A DNA stretch of 64,000 nucleotides from Bacillota bacterium. Its GTDB lineage: Bacteria; Bacillota; Clostridia; Lachnospirales; Lachnospiraceae. This document shows, piece after piece, positions 43,367 to 54,300 of this stretch. The notes under the pieces were generated by a model. That model had not been told where the DNA came from, did no database searches, and worked only from the letters and a program-made list of their open reading frames with translations. The DNA is taken from assembly GCA_023418475.1 (NCBI GenBank), contig JAEZZO010000072.1, positions 1 through 64,000 on the forward strand, read 5' to 3'. The stretch's first letter is position 1; each line of letters begins with the position of its first letter. Position numbers and translations under genes: made by a program.

Positions 43367-43697
43367 TTAATCGCCTCCTGTTCTGTAAAGCTCTTCGTAC
43401 AAATATCTTACTAAGCGGCATACAAAGAGTACATGTGAGTACTCAATAAAAATATCACTTTTTAACAGTTTGTACAATTCTTTTATAAGTTACTTGTTTT
43501 TATAAATGAATTCGAGAGTAAAAACCCTGAACCGGGTTATACGGATGCAATTATTTCATATCGGAATGACATTTATACTATACAAAAAGGTGAAGATTTA
43601 TAGGGAAAATAGTACAAATGGAGGATATGTAAATTCAAAAATATAGTTGATTATTGTCATTTTATATTATATTATATAGAAAATAATGTTAATTAGG

Positions 43698-43858
43698 AAA
43701 ATATAGAATCCTCTGAGGTGAAATGGTCAACCAGTAATAAATGGGTTGCCACCGTCTCAAAGGAAGGAATGATAGAATCGCATAATAATGGAACGGTGAC
43801 AATCACGGCAATTGCGGTAGGAAAGAAATATTCCTGCAAGGTCACTGTTAAGGGTTAG
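43698..43858 (+). pseudogene. Remnant of a bacterial Ig-like (Big_2) domain
   Basis: An open frame without a start codon reads SSEVKWSTSNKWVATVSKEG and then NGTVTITAIAVGKKYSCKVTV before a TAG stop. This is the last part of a Big_2 domain, as at the C-terminus of surface proteins such as that at 51379. No upstream coding sequence remains. The surrounding gap (43367-43697) is AT-rich and shows no other gene. Confidence 0.65.
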
Positions 43859-43940
43859 TGCCGTTATATAAAGAAATATCTATGTGACCGAATAGATGTA
43901 TCGTGTGAGAATATGATACATCGGCAATCAGCGGTTACAT

Positions 43941-44975
43941 TTACTTTGAGAATAACGATGATTCGCGTTCGATAATGTTACATTCAAGAAGAATTTCTCC
44001 GGAAACTTTTGAGGGTTTATTCTCGACTTTATCAATTAATACAGAAGCCGAGGTATATCCAATGTCATATAAGGGAAGTTCAACTGTGGAAAGAGTCGGC
44101 CGACAGACAGTACTGATTTCTCTGTTGTCAAATCCGATCAGAGCAAGATCACGTCCGACCTCAATACTATTTTGCATACAATAGTCAATGACTCCCATAG
44201 CCATAATATCATTTTGTGCGAAAATTGCAGTTACGCCATCCTTCAGAAGCTGCCCTGCAAGTTCATAGCCGGAATCTTGGCTCCAGTCACCACGCACCGT
44301 CAGCTTGGGATTGTATGGAATGCTGCAATCATACATAGCTTCCTGATATCCTGTAAGGCGTTTAAGAGAATGACTGCTCATAGCCGGTCCGCTTATCACG
44401 CCAATCTTTGTATGCCCCTTTCCAATAAGGTACTTTGCTACATCGTATCCGGCTTTTGTATCATTGTATAATACGGAAGGTACGGAGGGGTCAATGCAGC
44501 TGCAATAAGTACATACAAAATGTGTGTCTTTAATCGATAAAAGATGTAATACCTTATGGCTGTGACAACTGAGGTAGATTAATCCATCCACCTGCATGGA
44601 CATCATAAAATCTACGGCTTCTTTTACAATTACACTATGATCGTCTATTTCAAGCAGAGGGTCTATTCCGAGTTTATATAGACGAAGATTTTCAAGTAAA
44701 TAATGATAGCCTCTGCTTTCACAACAAGCACCGATTCCGTCAATTATAGGAGGAGCATTAAAAACAGTCATATCTTCGATGATAATACCAATGGTATGAC
44801 TCTGCTTGGTTTTAAGATTACGTGCATATAAATTAGGGCGATAATTAAGTTCTTTTGCGATTGAAAGAATTTCCTGGGTGGTTTTCTGACTGATACCACC
44901 TAAACCATTCAGAACCTTTGAAACGGTTGCTACAGATACACCTGCCTTTTGTGCAATATCCTTCATATTTGCCAT
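43941..44975 (-). CDS. LacI-family transcriptional regulator
   Basis: The 344-residue repressor has an N-terminal LacI helix-turn-helix (MKDIAQKAGVSVATVSKVLN, residues 4-23), hinge (about 48-60, YRPNLYARNLKTKQ) and a periplasmic-binding-like sensor domain. The start is ATG 44975 after GGAGG; longer in-frame readings to 45044 lack a ribosome binding site. It is divergent from the GH127 gene. LacI proteins bind palindromes centred on CG; the palindrome TAA-A-CG-A-TTA found at 45624, 59284 and 59455 is the best candidate operator. The inducer may be an arabinose-derived sugar. Confidence 0.92.
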   Translation of the reverse strand: MANMKDIAQKAGVSVATVSKVLNGLGGISQKTTQEILSIAKELNYRPNLYARNLKTKQSHTIGIIIEDMTVFNAPPIIDGIGACCESRGYHYLLENLRLYKLGIDPLLEIDDHSVIVKEAVDFMMSMQVDGLIYLSCHSHKVLHLLSIKDTHFVCTYCSCIDPSVPSVLYNDTKAGYDVAKYLIGKGHTKIGVISGPAMSSHSLKRLTGYQEAMYDCSIPYNPKLTVRGDWSQDSGYELAGQLLKDGVTAIFAQNDIMAMGVIDYCMQNSIEVGRDLALIGFDNREISTVCRPTLSTVELPLYDIGYTSASVLIDKVENKPSKVSGEILLECNIIERESSLFSK

Positions 44976-45243
44976 AATAATGCCTCCATCCGTTATTATT
45001 AAATATTCTAAATGCTCTCCTGCATATCCCATGGTATAAATCAAAGTCTATAACTAGTATACTCCCGCTATAGAGTGCACTCAATTCAATACCCGCTATT
45101 TATACCTGTACTACATAGCCGCCGGTTGGAAGAGGGTTCGAAAATGGAAGAGTTATTCTTGGCGAAAATGTTTTTGTCCCTTTGAGTTCAAAGTGTTTAT
45201 TGGAATACTCATGTTATGGGTTAAGTAATTACATATTATACAT

Positions 45244-45257
45244 AGAAGGAAAACGTT
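45244..45257. promoter_or_regulatory. Palindrome near the LacI gene
   Basis: AAAACGTTTT at 45248-45257 region is a CG-centred palindrome of the general LacI/CcpA type, within the divergent intergenic region. It does not match the cre consensus well. Its exact role is unclear. Most of 44976-45600 holds nothing else recognisable. Confidence 0.3.
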
Positions 45258-45623
45258 TTACAAGATATATTTATTGTGTTTATTTAACTGGAACAGTAAC
45301 AAATTAATTATTGTACAGGAAATCTCTATGCAAAAAGAACAAATCTAGGAAGATCTGGATTATCTATTTTATCTATTATGAAAACCTGGTATTGTAATTG
45401 ATCATTATTTCAAGAACGCAATAGAATACGATCGGCGATACAAAAGACTAAAATATATATGTGTGATGAATACATTGTGTAGTTAAACGATATACATTTA
45501 TGTAAAAACGAAATACGGCAATATGCACTAAATATATAGGAGATACATAGCAGATATGTACAAAAAATAAATTGATAGTTTACTTTTGGATTATTCATGT
45601 GCTATAATTCACATATGATAAAG

Positions 45624-45635
45624 GTAAACGATTAA
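45624..45635. promoter_or_regulatory. GTAAACGATTAA operator upstream of GH127 gene
   Basis: This 12-mer contains the perfect palindrome TAA-A-CG-A-TTA with the CG centre typical of LacI-family operators. Identical 12-mers occur at 59284-59295 and 59455-59466 before the chemoreceptor gene. It lies 36 bases upstream of the -35 of the promoter at 45671. Confidence 0.65.
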
Positions 45636-45670
45636 TATAATTAAATAAGAATATATACGAGATATTTGAT

Positions 45671-45699
45671 TGATAATATATATTAATATATATATAATG
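45671..45699 (+). promoter_or_regulatory. Probable promoter of the GH127 operon
   Basis: TTGATA (45671-45676) and TATAAT (45694-45699) are separated by 17 bases. It lies between the operator at 45624 and a variant operator at 45754 downstream. Confidence 0.6.
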
Positions 45700-45753
45700 C
45701 ATACTTGTTCAATAAATACAAAACAAAATCAATCTTATTTTTTTAACACTTAA

Positions 45754-45767
45754 GTAAAACGATTACC
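45754..45767. promoter_or_regulatory. Variant operator downstream of the GH127 promoter
   Basis: GTAAAACGATTACC differs from the 12-mer operator by one inserted A and keeps the CG centre with GTAA/TTAC arms. Placed about 55 bases after the -10, it could act as a roadblock site or loop partner for the LacI repressor. Confidence 0.45.
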
Positions 45768-45853
45768 TAATATGCCATTTAAAGGTTCGTGTGATTTTAA
45801 ATGCAATCATCGACATGCAGTAGGATTTCAATAAATTAAAGAAGGAAAGAAGT

Positions 45854-45907
45854 ATGGTGAAACTGAAGATAATGCAATACCAAGAAGATAGAAAAGGAAA
45901 AAAATAA
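45854..45907 (+). CDS. Possible 17-residue leader peptide
   Basis: ATG 45854 follows AAGGAAAG and gives MVKLKIMQYQEDRKGKK before TAA, three bases ahead of the GH127 start. It could be a translational coupling leader. No attenuator hairpin was seen. It may be chance. Confidence 0.3.
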   Translation: MVKLKIMQYQEDRKGKK

Positions 45908-45910
45908 AAC

Positions 45911-47851
45911 ATGGATAAACTAAAAATACTGCCATTGCAAAATGTTAAAATTCAAGATGATTTTTGGGACAGATATGTTGGCTTGGTAAAGGATGCTCTA
46001 ATTCCTTATCAGTGGGATATTTTAAATGATAAGCTGGAAGGAATAGAAACGAGTCATTGTATTAGTAATTTTAAAATAGCAGCCGGAATTGAAGAAGGAG
46101 AATATTATGGTGCGGTCTTTCAAGATTCTGATCTGGCCAAGTGGATAGAAGCAGTATCCTATTCTCTTGCAGTATATCCGGATAAAGAACTTGAAAATAT
46201 GGTGGATGGAGTAATTGATCTAATAGAAGCTGCTCAGCAGGAAGACGGATATATCAATACCTATTATACCATTCATGATATAAATCTTCGCTTTACAAAT
46301 TTGCAGGAGGGACATGAGCTATACTGTGCAGGGCATTTCATGGAGGCAGCGGTTGCATATTATAAGGCAACAGGAAAAGACAAATTATTAAATATAATGA
46401 AACGCTTTGCAGATTTAATCTGTGAAGAATTTTCTCCGGAGAGGAATGCAAGAGGTTGTCCGGGCCACCAGGAAATTGAAATCGGTTTGTACAAGCTTTA
46501 CGAGATAAGCAAAGAGGTTCGTTATCTGGAACAGGCAAAAATATTTCTGGATCGCAGGGGTGAACAACCAAATTATTTCCTTGAAGAGGAAAAACGTCCG
46601 GAATTTAAAAGGATATTTCATGAATTGAAGGATTACGATACTTCCTATTCCCAATCCCACCTCCCCGTAAGAGAGCAAAAAACAGCAGAAGGCCATGCAG
46701 TCAGAGCAGTTTATATGTATTGTGCCATGGCTGATATTGCCGCTGCGTATGATGATATGGAACTTCTGAAGGCATGTGAAACCTTATGGGACAACATAGT
46801 TAGCAGAAGAATGTACATAACAGGAAGTATAGGAAGCTCTGGTCTGCTGGAAAGATTTACGACAGATTATGATCTTCCCAATAACAGCAATTATTCAGAA
46901 ACATGCGCATCTATAGGACTGGCATTGTATGGCAGAAGAATGGCGCAGATTTTCAAGAATGGTAAATACTTCGACATAGTGGAGAGAGCACTTTTTAATA
47001 CGGTTCTATCTGGTATAGCAATGGATGGAAGGAGTTTCTTCTATGTTAATCCATTGGAGGTATGGCCGCAGAACTGTATCCCAAGAACATCGAGAGAACA
47101 TGTCAAAGCAGTCAGACAAACCTGGTTTGGTGTAGCCTGCTGTCCGCCCAATGTTGCTCGTACACTAGCTTCCCTCGGTGAGTATATCTACTTTACAAAA
47201 GAGGATGCGATCTGGATTAATCTATTTATTTCAAGTGAGATTAAGGCTGATTTTAACGGGCAGGAAATAATTCTGAAGATGATAACAAAATTTCCATATG
47301 AAGGTCATATCCACATCGATTTCCACAGTGAAAAAGAAGTGAACGCAACGCTTTATCTTCGTGTTCCGGACTATGCGAATGAGTATAAGGTAATGCTTGA
47401 TGGTATTGATAAGAAGCAGCTTGCATGCAGCCAGGGTTATTGCAGAGTCGATTTGCAAGGCTGTAATCATAGTATAGAGATTGATTTTAATCTGGAAGCC
47501 CGCTTTGTAAGAGCGAATCCTCTGGTGAAAGAAAATATCGGCAAGGTGGCTGTTATGAAAGGGCCTTTAGTATATTGCATGGAGGAGACGGACAACGAAG
47601 AGAACTTGCCAGCATACTATGTGGATACTTCATCAAAACTAGCAGAGTGCTATGATAAGGACCTGCTAGGTGGATGTATGGTCATAAAATGTGCAGGTAA
47701 CAAATTACAACAGGCAGACTGGAGTGACGGAAAACTGTACTCACAGCATAGTCCTAAATTCGAGGGTAAAACAATAACTTTAATCCCGTATCCATATTGG
47801 GGCAATCGGAGAACGGGAGAGATGCAGGTCTGGATGAAGGAACATATCTAA
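45911..47851 (+). CDS. GH127 beta-L-arabinofuranosidase (DUF1680)
   Basis: The 646-residue enzyme removes terminal beta-L-arabinofuranose from arabino-oligosaccharides such as those of plant hydroxyproline-rich glycoproteins. The zinc-cysteine active site of the family is intact: E330 and C332 (ETCASIG) and C410-C411 (ACCPPN) match Glu338, Cys340, Cys417 and Cys418 of Bifidobacterium HypBA1. E314 matches the acid/base Glu322. GHELYCAGHFMEAAVAYY is also typical. There is no signal peptide, so it acts inside the cell on imported sugar. It is followed by a binding protein and two permeases. Confidence 0.93.
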   Translation: MDKLKILPLQNVKIQDDFWDRYVGLVKDALIPYQWDILNDKLEGIETSHCISNFKIAAGIEEGEYYGAVFQDSDLAKWIEAVSYSLAVYPDKELENMVDGVIDLIEAAQQEDGYINTYYTIHDINLRFTNLQEGHELYCAGHFMEAAVAYYKATGKDKLLNIMKRFADLICEEFSPERNARGCPGHQEIEIGLYKLYEISKEVRYLEQAKIFLDRRGEQPNYFLEEEKRPEFKRIFHELKDYDTSYSQSHLPVREQKTAEGHAVRAVYMYCAMADIAAAYDDMELLKACETLWDNIVSRRMYITGSIGSSGLLERFTTDYDLPNNSNYSETCASIGLALYGRRMAQIFKNGKYFDIVERALFNTVLSGIAMDGRSFFYVNPLEVWPQNCIPRTSREHVKAVRQTWFGVACCPPNVARTLASLGEYIYFTKEDAIWINLFISSEIKADFNGQEIILKMITKFPYEGHIHIDFHSEKEVNATLYLRVPDYANEYKVMLDGIDKKQLACSQGYCRVDLQGCNHSIEIDFNLEARFVRANPLVKENIGKVAVMKGPLVYCMEETDNEENLPAYYVDTSSKLAECYDKDLLGGCMVIKCAGNKLQQADWSDGKLYSQHSPKFEGKTITLIPYPYWGNRRTGEMQVWMKEHI

Positions 47852-47975
47852 ACTTTTGCTGACAGTCTTAAAATTAACAATATAGTTTGAAAGAGGAATA
47901 TTGAAATCTTGTGAATTAATGAAGCATATGACTACGGTTGTTGCTTGATTAAATATAAAAAAGGAGAGAGAGAAA

Positions 47976-49403
47976 ATGAGGAAAATAAAAAAAGGTTTAG
48001 CTTTAATTTTGGCATCTTTATTTGTTGCTGGATTAGCAGGCTGCGGTAAAGGCGAAAAAACCCCGGCAGAAAACAGTGTTTCACCAGAACCTACAGAGGT
48101 AGCAGCTTCCACCGAAGATAATGCTGCAGCTGATGAAAGCGCTTCCGGGGAAAAAGTGAAGATTACTTATTCAATGTGGGGAAGTGCAGAAGAGGGTAGT
48201 AAGACACAAGAAGTGGCAGATAAGTTTAATGCCTCTCAGGACAAGATAGAGGTTGAGGTAGTAGCTATACCATGGGAAAACTATATGACCAAGCTTAATA
48301 CCATGGCTACTGCAGGTCAGCTGCCGGATACCGGTATGCTTAAGGAAGATGGTGTTATCCAGTGGTCTTCCGAAGGAATGCTTAATGATGTAAGTTCTAT
48401 GTATGACGGAAGTGATTCAAAACCGCTTGAAAGTCTTGCATATAAGTATAACGGAACAACGGTTGCATATGCGGCTGCAAATGAAATCCTTTTATTATAC
48501 TATAACAAAGACATGTTTGATAAAGCGAAGGTAGCTTATCCTCCGGCAGCAGTAGATAAAGCCTGGACTTGGGATGAATTTGTAGAGACTGCTAAGAAGC
48601 TTACGGTTGATAAGAACGGTAAACATGCGAATGAAGAAGGATTTGACGCAGACAGCATAACACAATATGGCTGTATGGTAGAGAATTTACCATGGCAGTT
48701 GGAAACATGGGCACTTAGTAATGGCGGTGGCTTCTATTCCGGTGATGGTGCAGAAGTTAAAATTGGTGAGGAAGCCAGCATGGAAGCAATTCAAAAGGTT
48801 GCTGACTTGTATCTTAAGGATCATGTAGCTCCGCTGTCTGTTGGTCAGACAGATGATGGTGTTCAGCGTTCTCTTATTGCAGGAACAGTTGCAATGACTA
48901 CAAATGGAGCATGGAATGTAGGTACTTGTCTTAATACTGCAAAAGAAGAAGGTCTTAATTACGGAGTAGCAGTATTACCTTATATGAAAGAGAAAATCAC
49001 ATTAAGTACCGGCGGAGCAAATGTCGTATTCTCACAGACAAAGCATCCAAAGGAAGCAATGGAATGGATTAAGTGGTATAACTCGGAAGAAAACAGCTGG
49101 AGCCTGATTGAAAGTGGTATCTGGATGCCAACACTTGATAAATGGTATAGTGATGAAACTTTTACTAAGAAGTGGGTAAATAACCCGAACTTCCCTTCCT
49201 ATGACGAGTATAAGAGTGCGGTCGTTGACTATGCAAAATCTCCTGCAGCAAGATCTGCTTCCTGGTTCTACACAAATCATACAACTGATTTTAATACATT
49301 ACTTGGTTCAACTCTTGGGGATGTCTGGACTGGAAAAACAAGCGCAAAGGATGCGATTAGTAAGAACCTTGAGGCATTAAAGGCTGCTCATGGCGGAAAT
49401 TAA
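47976..49403 (+). CDS. Sugar ABC transporter substrate-binding lipoprotein
   Basis: The 475-residue cluster-1 binding protein has a signal peptide with lipobox LAGC (Cys23) and an Ala/Glu/Ser/Thr-rich linker to about residue 58. The ligand domain has FNASQDKIEVEVVAIPWENY, LPDTGML and IAGTVAMTTNGAWN. AAAGGAGAG precedes the ATG. It follows the GH127 gene and precedes two permeases, so it probably captures arabinose-containing oligosaccharides; substrate is inferred from context. Confidence 0.92.
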   Translation: MRKIKKGLALILASLFVAGLAGCGKGEKTPAENSVSPEPTEVAASTEDNAAADESASGEKVKITYSMWGSAEEGSKTQEVADKFNASQDKIEVEVVAIPWENYMTKLNTMATAGQLPDTGMLKEDGVIQWSSEGMLNDVSSMYDGSDSKPLESLAYKYNGTTVAYAAANEILLLYYNKDMFDKAKVAYPPAAVDKAWTWDEFVETAKKLTVDKNGKHANEEGFDADSITQYGCMVENLPWQLETWALSNGGGFYSGDGAEVKIGEEASMEAIQKVADLYLKDHVAPLSVGQTDDGVQRSLIAGTVAMTTNGAWNVGTCLNTAKEEGLNYGVAVLPYMKEKITLSTGGANVVFSQTKHPKEAMEWIKWYNSEENSWSLIESGIWMPTLDKWYSDETFTKKWVNNPNFPSYDEYKSAVVDYAKSPAARSASWFYTNHTTDFNTLLGSTLGDVWTGKTSAKDAISKNLEALKAAHGGN

Positions 49404-49447
49404 GAAATAGAATAGAAGAAAGCAAGAAGCTTCTACACGAAATATAA

Positions 49448-49497
49448 AAAGGATGGCTGCAGGAAGAAAACAAACTGTAATGCAGTCATCCTTTCTT
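49448..49497 (+). terminator. Intercistronic hairpin after the binding-protein gene
   Basis: AAAGGATGGCTGCA and TGCAGTCATCCTTT form a nearly perfect 14-bp stem with a 19-base loop, followed by CTTT. As at 9368, it lies between binding protein and permease genes and probably lowers permease expression relative to the binding protein. Confidence 0.72.
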
Positions 49498-49518
49498 TAA
49501 AAAAATGTGAGGTATTAT

Positions 49519-50445
49519 ATGAGTAAGACAGTAAAAAAATCAAAGAAGGGTCATTTTCTGAATATTACCGGCGAAGAACGTATTGCTTACTTATGCTTAA
49601 TTCCGGCTTTTCTTGGATTGACTTTCCTTACCTATCTGCCACTACTTGGAGTGCTCGGATTTAGTTTATTTGATTGGACGGGACTAGGAAAACCCAGCTT
49701 TATTGGGTTGGGTAATTACATAAAATTATTCACAACAGATCCCTATATTAAAGATTCAATAAGAGTAACCATATATTTTGCTGTGGTTTCTGTAATTGGC
49801 AGTATGATTTATTCCCTTTTTATAGCAATGCTTCTCAATCGTAAGATTCCGGCAAGAGGCTTCTTCCGGGCAGTATTTTACGTACCATATGTATTACCTG
49901 CTGCAGCGGTGTATGTTGGATGGTCATGGTTGTACGAAGCTAATTTCGGCTTTTTTAATTATCTGTTATCCAAGCTTGGAATTCATAAAATATTGTTTAT
50001 AGCAGATTCAAAGTACATAGTTCCATCACTTGCACTAATTGCCGTCTGGCTTTCCGGTAATCTTATTGTTATATTTCTGGCAGGGCTTCAGAACGTACCG
50101 CGTGTCTATCATGAAGCCGCTGAAATGGACGGAGCAAACGGATGGCAGCGTCTTCGCAATGTGACCTTACCCTGTATGACACCGATCATCTTCTATAATC
50201 TTTTAATGAGCCTGATCACAAATCTTCAGGTGGTCACACCGGCGCTTTCCTTAACTAGCGGAGGTCCGGGTAATTCATCGAGATTTATGACCTATTTGAT
50301 GTATGACCAGGCATTTGTAAATAACAAATTAGGTTATGCCTGTGCGGTATCCTTTTTAATCTTCGCTATCATAGCTGTTTTTACTGTTGTTTTATTTGGA
50401 ACATCTAAAAGCTGGATCTTTTATGAAGGGAGCGAGGAAAAATGA
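49519..50445 (+). CDS. Sugar ABC transporter permease, MalF type
   Basis: The 308-residue permease has six or seven membrane helices and the EAA loop HEAAEMDGANGWQRLRNVTL. The start is ATG 49519, preceded by GTGAGG; an in-frame GTG at 49507 lies in that site. It overlaps the next gene by four bases (ATGA), so the two subunits are coupled. No ATPase gene is nearby. Confidence 0.92.
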   Translation: MSKTVKKSKKGHFLNITGEERIAYLCLIPAFLGLTFLTYLPLLGVLGFSLFDWTGLGKPSFIGLGNYIKLFTTDPYIKDSIRVTIYFAVVSVIGSMIYSLFIAMLLNRKIPARGFFRAVFYVPYVLPAAAVYVGWSWLYEANFGFFNYLLSKLGIHKILFIADSKYIVPSLALIAVWLSGNLIVIFLAGLQNVPRVYHEAAEMDGANGWQRLRNVTLPCMTPIIFYNLLMSLITNLQVVTPALSLTSGGPGNSSRFMTYLMYDQAFVNNKLGYACAVSFLIFAIIAVFTVVLFGTSKSWIFYEGSEEK

Positions 50446-51311
50446 GTAAAGCAACGCAGGGAAGGCTTAAGAGCAAGAAAAGGAACGAGACAATTGCAAA
50501 CGTGATTTCTTTCTTACTAGTCATTTTGTTGGCACTCGCGGTGTTGTTCCCGATCTGGTGGATTTTCCGCACATCTCTAATGACGAATGCGGAGATATAT
50601 AAATATCCTCCGGCGCTATTACCCAGTAGATGGTTATTTTCAAATTATCAAAAAACGCTGGAGATATTTAAATTCTGGAAATATTTTTTTAATACTATGA
50701 GTATTATTGTACCGGCTTGTCTGGCAGGAACATTTACAGCCACATTATGTGGATATGCCTTTGCAAGGCTTCATTTCAGAGGTAAAAAATTCATATGGAC
50801 ACTTTGTGTGGGTTCCATGCTGTTACCTGCAATGGTTACACTTATTCCGCTTTATATCATGTGGACAAGGGGATTTGGACTTCGTGACAGCTATTTACCG
50901 CTCATTCTTCCTTATTTATGCGGCGGTGGTGCATTTAACATATTTTTAATTCGTCAATTTATTATGACAATACCAAAGGAACTCGATGAAGCGGCAACAA
51001 TTGACGGAGCCGGACGTTTCCGTATCTTATTCAGTATTATAGTACCGGCAATTAAATCGGCGATGATTGTAGTAGCTTTATTTATATTTATCAGCTTATG
51101 GAATGATTTGCTTCAGCAAATGATTTATATCAATTCCTCGGATAAATTTACAATAGCTTTGGGACTCACAAACTTTAAGGGTCAGTTAAAGCAGGATTGG
51201 TCTCTTACCATGTGTGCAACCTGTTTATCCTTTGCACCGGGTGTAATTTTCTATCTGATTGGTCAAAAGTATTTTGTGGAAGGTATTACAATGACAGGTA
51301 TGAAAAATTAA
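50442..51311 (+). CDS. Sugar ABC transporter permease, MalG type
   Basis: The 289-residue permease has six membrane helices and the EAA loop DEAATIDGAGRFRILFSIIV. It forms the transport channel with the preceding subunit for the binding protein at 47976. The N-terminus is basic and cytoplasmic (residues 1-20). AGGAAAA within the preceding gene is the ribosome binding site. Confidence 0.92.
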   Translation: MSKATQGRLKSKKRNETIANVISFLLVILLALAVLFPIWWIFRTSLMTNAEIYKYPPALLPSRWLFSNYQKTLEIFKFWKYFFNTMSIIVPACLAGTFTATLCGYAFARLHFRGKKFIWTLCVGSMLLPAMVTLIPLYIMWTRGFGLRDSYLPLILPYLCGGGAFNIFLIRQFIMTIPKELDEAATIDGAGRFRILFSIIVPAIKSAMIVVALFIFISLWNDLLQQMIYINSSDKFTIALGLTNFKGQLKQDWSLTMCATCLSFAPGVIFYLIGQKYFVEGITMTGMKN

Positions 51312-51378
51312 AAAGATGTTTTTGTGCTGGAAATATTGCACTAATCATATGCAAAAATAAGTGGAAGGAGATTGAAAA

Positions 51379-54300
51379 ATGAACAAAATTCTGTCACTAA
51401 GAGCGGTTAAGCGATCCGTATCAATTATATTGATCGTAGCAATTCTGGTCACTCTTATGCCGGTATCACAGTATGTAAAAGCCGCTGATGCCGGTTCGGC
51501 CGCTGATACGGTAAGCGGCACGGATGTTGCACTTAAGGCTTCGGTTTCGGCTAATGGAGAGCATCCGGAGTGGGGGATTGCAGCCGATAACCTGAACAAT
51601 GGGCATGAACCGTCTGCCACCAATGTTCCGGCTGGTTCCTGGCATGATTATGGTATGGAGAGTACGGATGGGACCTCCTGGGTACAATATGATTGGAACT
51701 CGGAGGTAACTGTTAATTCCATGTCGGTTTACTGGATGTGTGATTCCGTATGGGATGATCGTATCCCCACAAGTGCCAAGGTGGAATACAAAGATGCCAA
51801 CGGTAATTGGCAGACAGCAGGAACCTATGATGCTTCGGTAATGGAGGAGCAAAAGGCAGATCAATACAATGTATTGCCGTTTTCGAAGGAAATTGCAACA
51901 AAATGTATTCGTATGACGATGGTTAGAAATAAGGATGGTTTCTGTTCCATTCATAGATGGAAGGTATGGGGAACAATAGAAGAAGAGCCTGTAACCGAGA
52001 AGCCGGTAATTACAAAAACGGCCGAAGGATATAAGATGGTCAACAAATCCTTTATTGTTGAGACCGGAAAATATGGACAGATTACATCGTTACAGCTGCA
52101 GGGTGATCAGTTTCCGACAAATTATGTAATGAATGCTAAAAACTCTTCCAGTCAGAATACGCCAGGCCATCAGTGGCTGGGTGAATTGATGTTCAGTGCC
52201 AAGGTCGGAGATGCTGCCGAATACACACAGCAGAATACCAGCAGGTCCGACAGCGGCAGAACAGTCGAATTAAAGGATGACAAGGTAGTTGTTACGTATC
52301 AGAATTCGGACGAAGAAAAAGGAATTAAGGATTTCAAGGTCGTTGAAACATATGCAATCGTGGATGATAAGCTGAATTGGGAAATTACAGTTACGAATAC
52401 AAATACGCAGAAGCTAACAATTGGAGATATCGGACTTCCCATGCCTTTCAATGAAAGATGGCCGGGAAATGAGGAAATTTATGAGACAAGAACGGTAGAT
52501 CATGGTTATGTCGGTCTGCAGTCTTCTTATCTATATGCTACCAGACCAAGCGGTCTTGGTATGTTTCTCTTAATGACACCGGATGCCTCTACCGATGCTG
52601 GTTTTGAGTATAAGGATCACTGGAGAGTAGAGGAACGTGCCGCAGATGAAAAAGAATGGTGCCAGGATCAGGGCGGTTGGCCGAGCGGTCTGAGCATTTA
52701 TTATATTCACTCGGATTATATCAAGAAGACCAACAGAGGTTATCTTGGAAGTACAAAGCTTGAACTTGCACCTGGAGAATCTAAGACATATGCTTTTAAT
52801 TTCAGCGGAGTTGATAACGAAACAGATATGAAATCAACTTTGTATAAGGAAGGAATTATTGATGCGGTAGCAGTGCCGGGAATGACGTATTCCGTTAATA
52901 TGCCAGGTAAAATGTATCTTCATACTCCCCTTAGCAAGGATGAGATCAGCTTATCCGTGCAATGCCCGCATGAAATGAATATTTTTACAGGAAAGGACAT
53001 TGTTTCCAATCCGCAGGCATGTAAAAAAACTGAGCAAAATACCTATGTAAAATATGAGAAAACAGTAACCGTGGATAATGAGCAATATCATGTGTATGAA
53101 GTTCGTTTTGGAGATCTCGGGCAAAATAATGTGATAGCATCTTATAACGGCGGAAAGAGTAAAGCGGTAATGCAATTCTATATGCTGGATGATGTAGCGG
53201 CCGCACTCACAACGCATTCCGAATTCATGGTTAATAATACACAATTTAATAATCCGCTTCATATCAGTGACAAGGTATTCGATGACTGGATGATGGATAC
53301 CAAGAATAAGCGTGCAGAAACAGACAAAACCTACTGGCAGAAAAATTACTGGGGATGGGGTGATGACTGGGCTCTGACTCATGGTGAATACATAGCAGAG
53401 AAAAATGTATATCAGCCACTGGCCAGGGAAATTAAAGCGGTTGACGAATATCTGGATATTGCAATCTGGAACGGTCTGATGAGAGAACATCAGAAGGATT
53501 ATTTAATTCATGATTTCCTGATGGAATCACCGAACTCCTCTCCGACTTATAGAGGATATGCATATCCGCATATTTATAATACTTACTTTTCAATGTATAA
53601 GATAGCGTCAAAGTATCCGAATATGATCGAATATGAGGAGGATGCTGATACTTATTTATTAAGAGCATATAATATTTTAAAGGCTCTCTACAGCGAGGGA
53701 GTTTCCTATAACTGGTCTACCGGAGTTATGGGTGAGCTGACAACACCGGATATCATAGCCGCACTTAAAAAGGAAGGCTATTATAACGAAGCAAAACGGG
53801 TTACAGATATCATGACTACTAAGTATAAGAATTTTAAGGATACCAAATATCCTTATGGTTCAGAATATTCGTATGATAATACCGGTGAAGAAGCGGTGTA
53901 TACCCTGGCCAAAATGAATCTTGGCACAGATACCGCGAATGCCAACTCTATGATGAACAAAATCAATCTGAAAACAAGAGCTTGTCGTGGACTTCAGCCG
54001 GTATGGTATTATTATGCAGATCCGACCACAATTTGCGGAGATAATTGGTGGCAGTTCCAGTATACGGCGGCTTTAGCAGGATACTGCATGGATGACTGGC
54101 TAAGATTACAGAATAACGGTATGACAGAGACAGAGCTGGCTACCGCATCTCGTGTCAATTATGCTGCTAAATTAGCAAACCTGACTTGTATTAATTCTGG
54201 ACAGATTGATGCAGATCCTGCAAATATTGGTGCAGTTGCCTGGACCTATCAGGCAGAGCTTGGTAACCTGGGAGGACAAGGTACCGGTGGAGGCAAATTG

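Noticed and set aside
45248..45257. CcpA cre site
   Set aside because: The palindrome AAAACGTTTT shares the CG centre but fails the outer TG/CA positions of the cre consensus.
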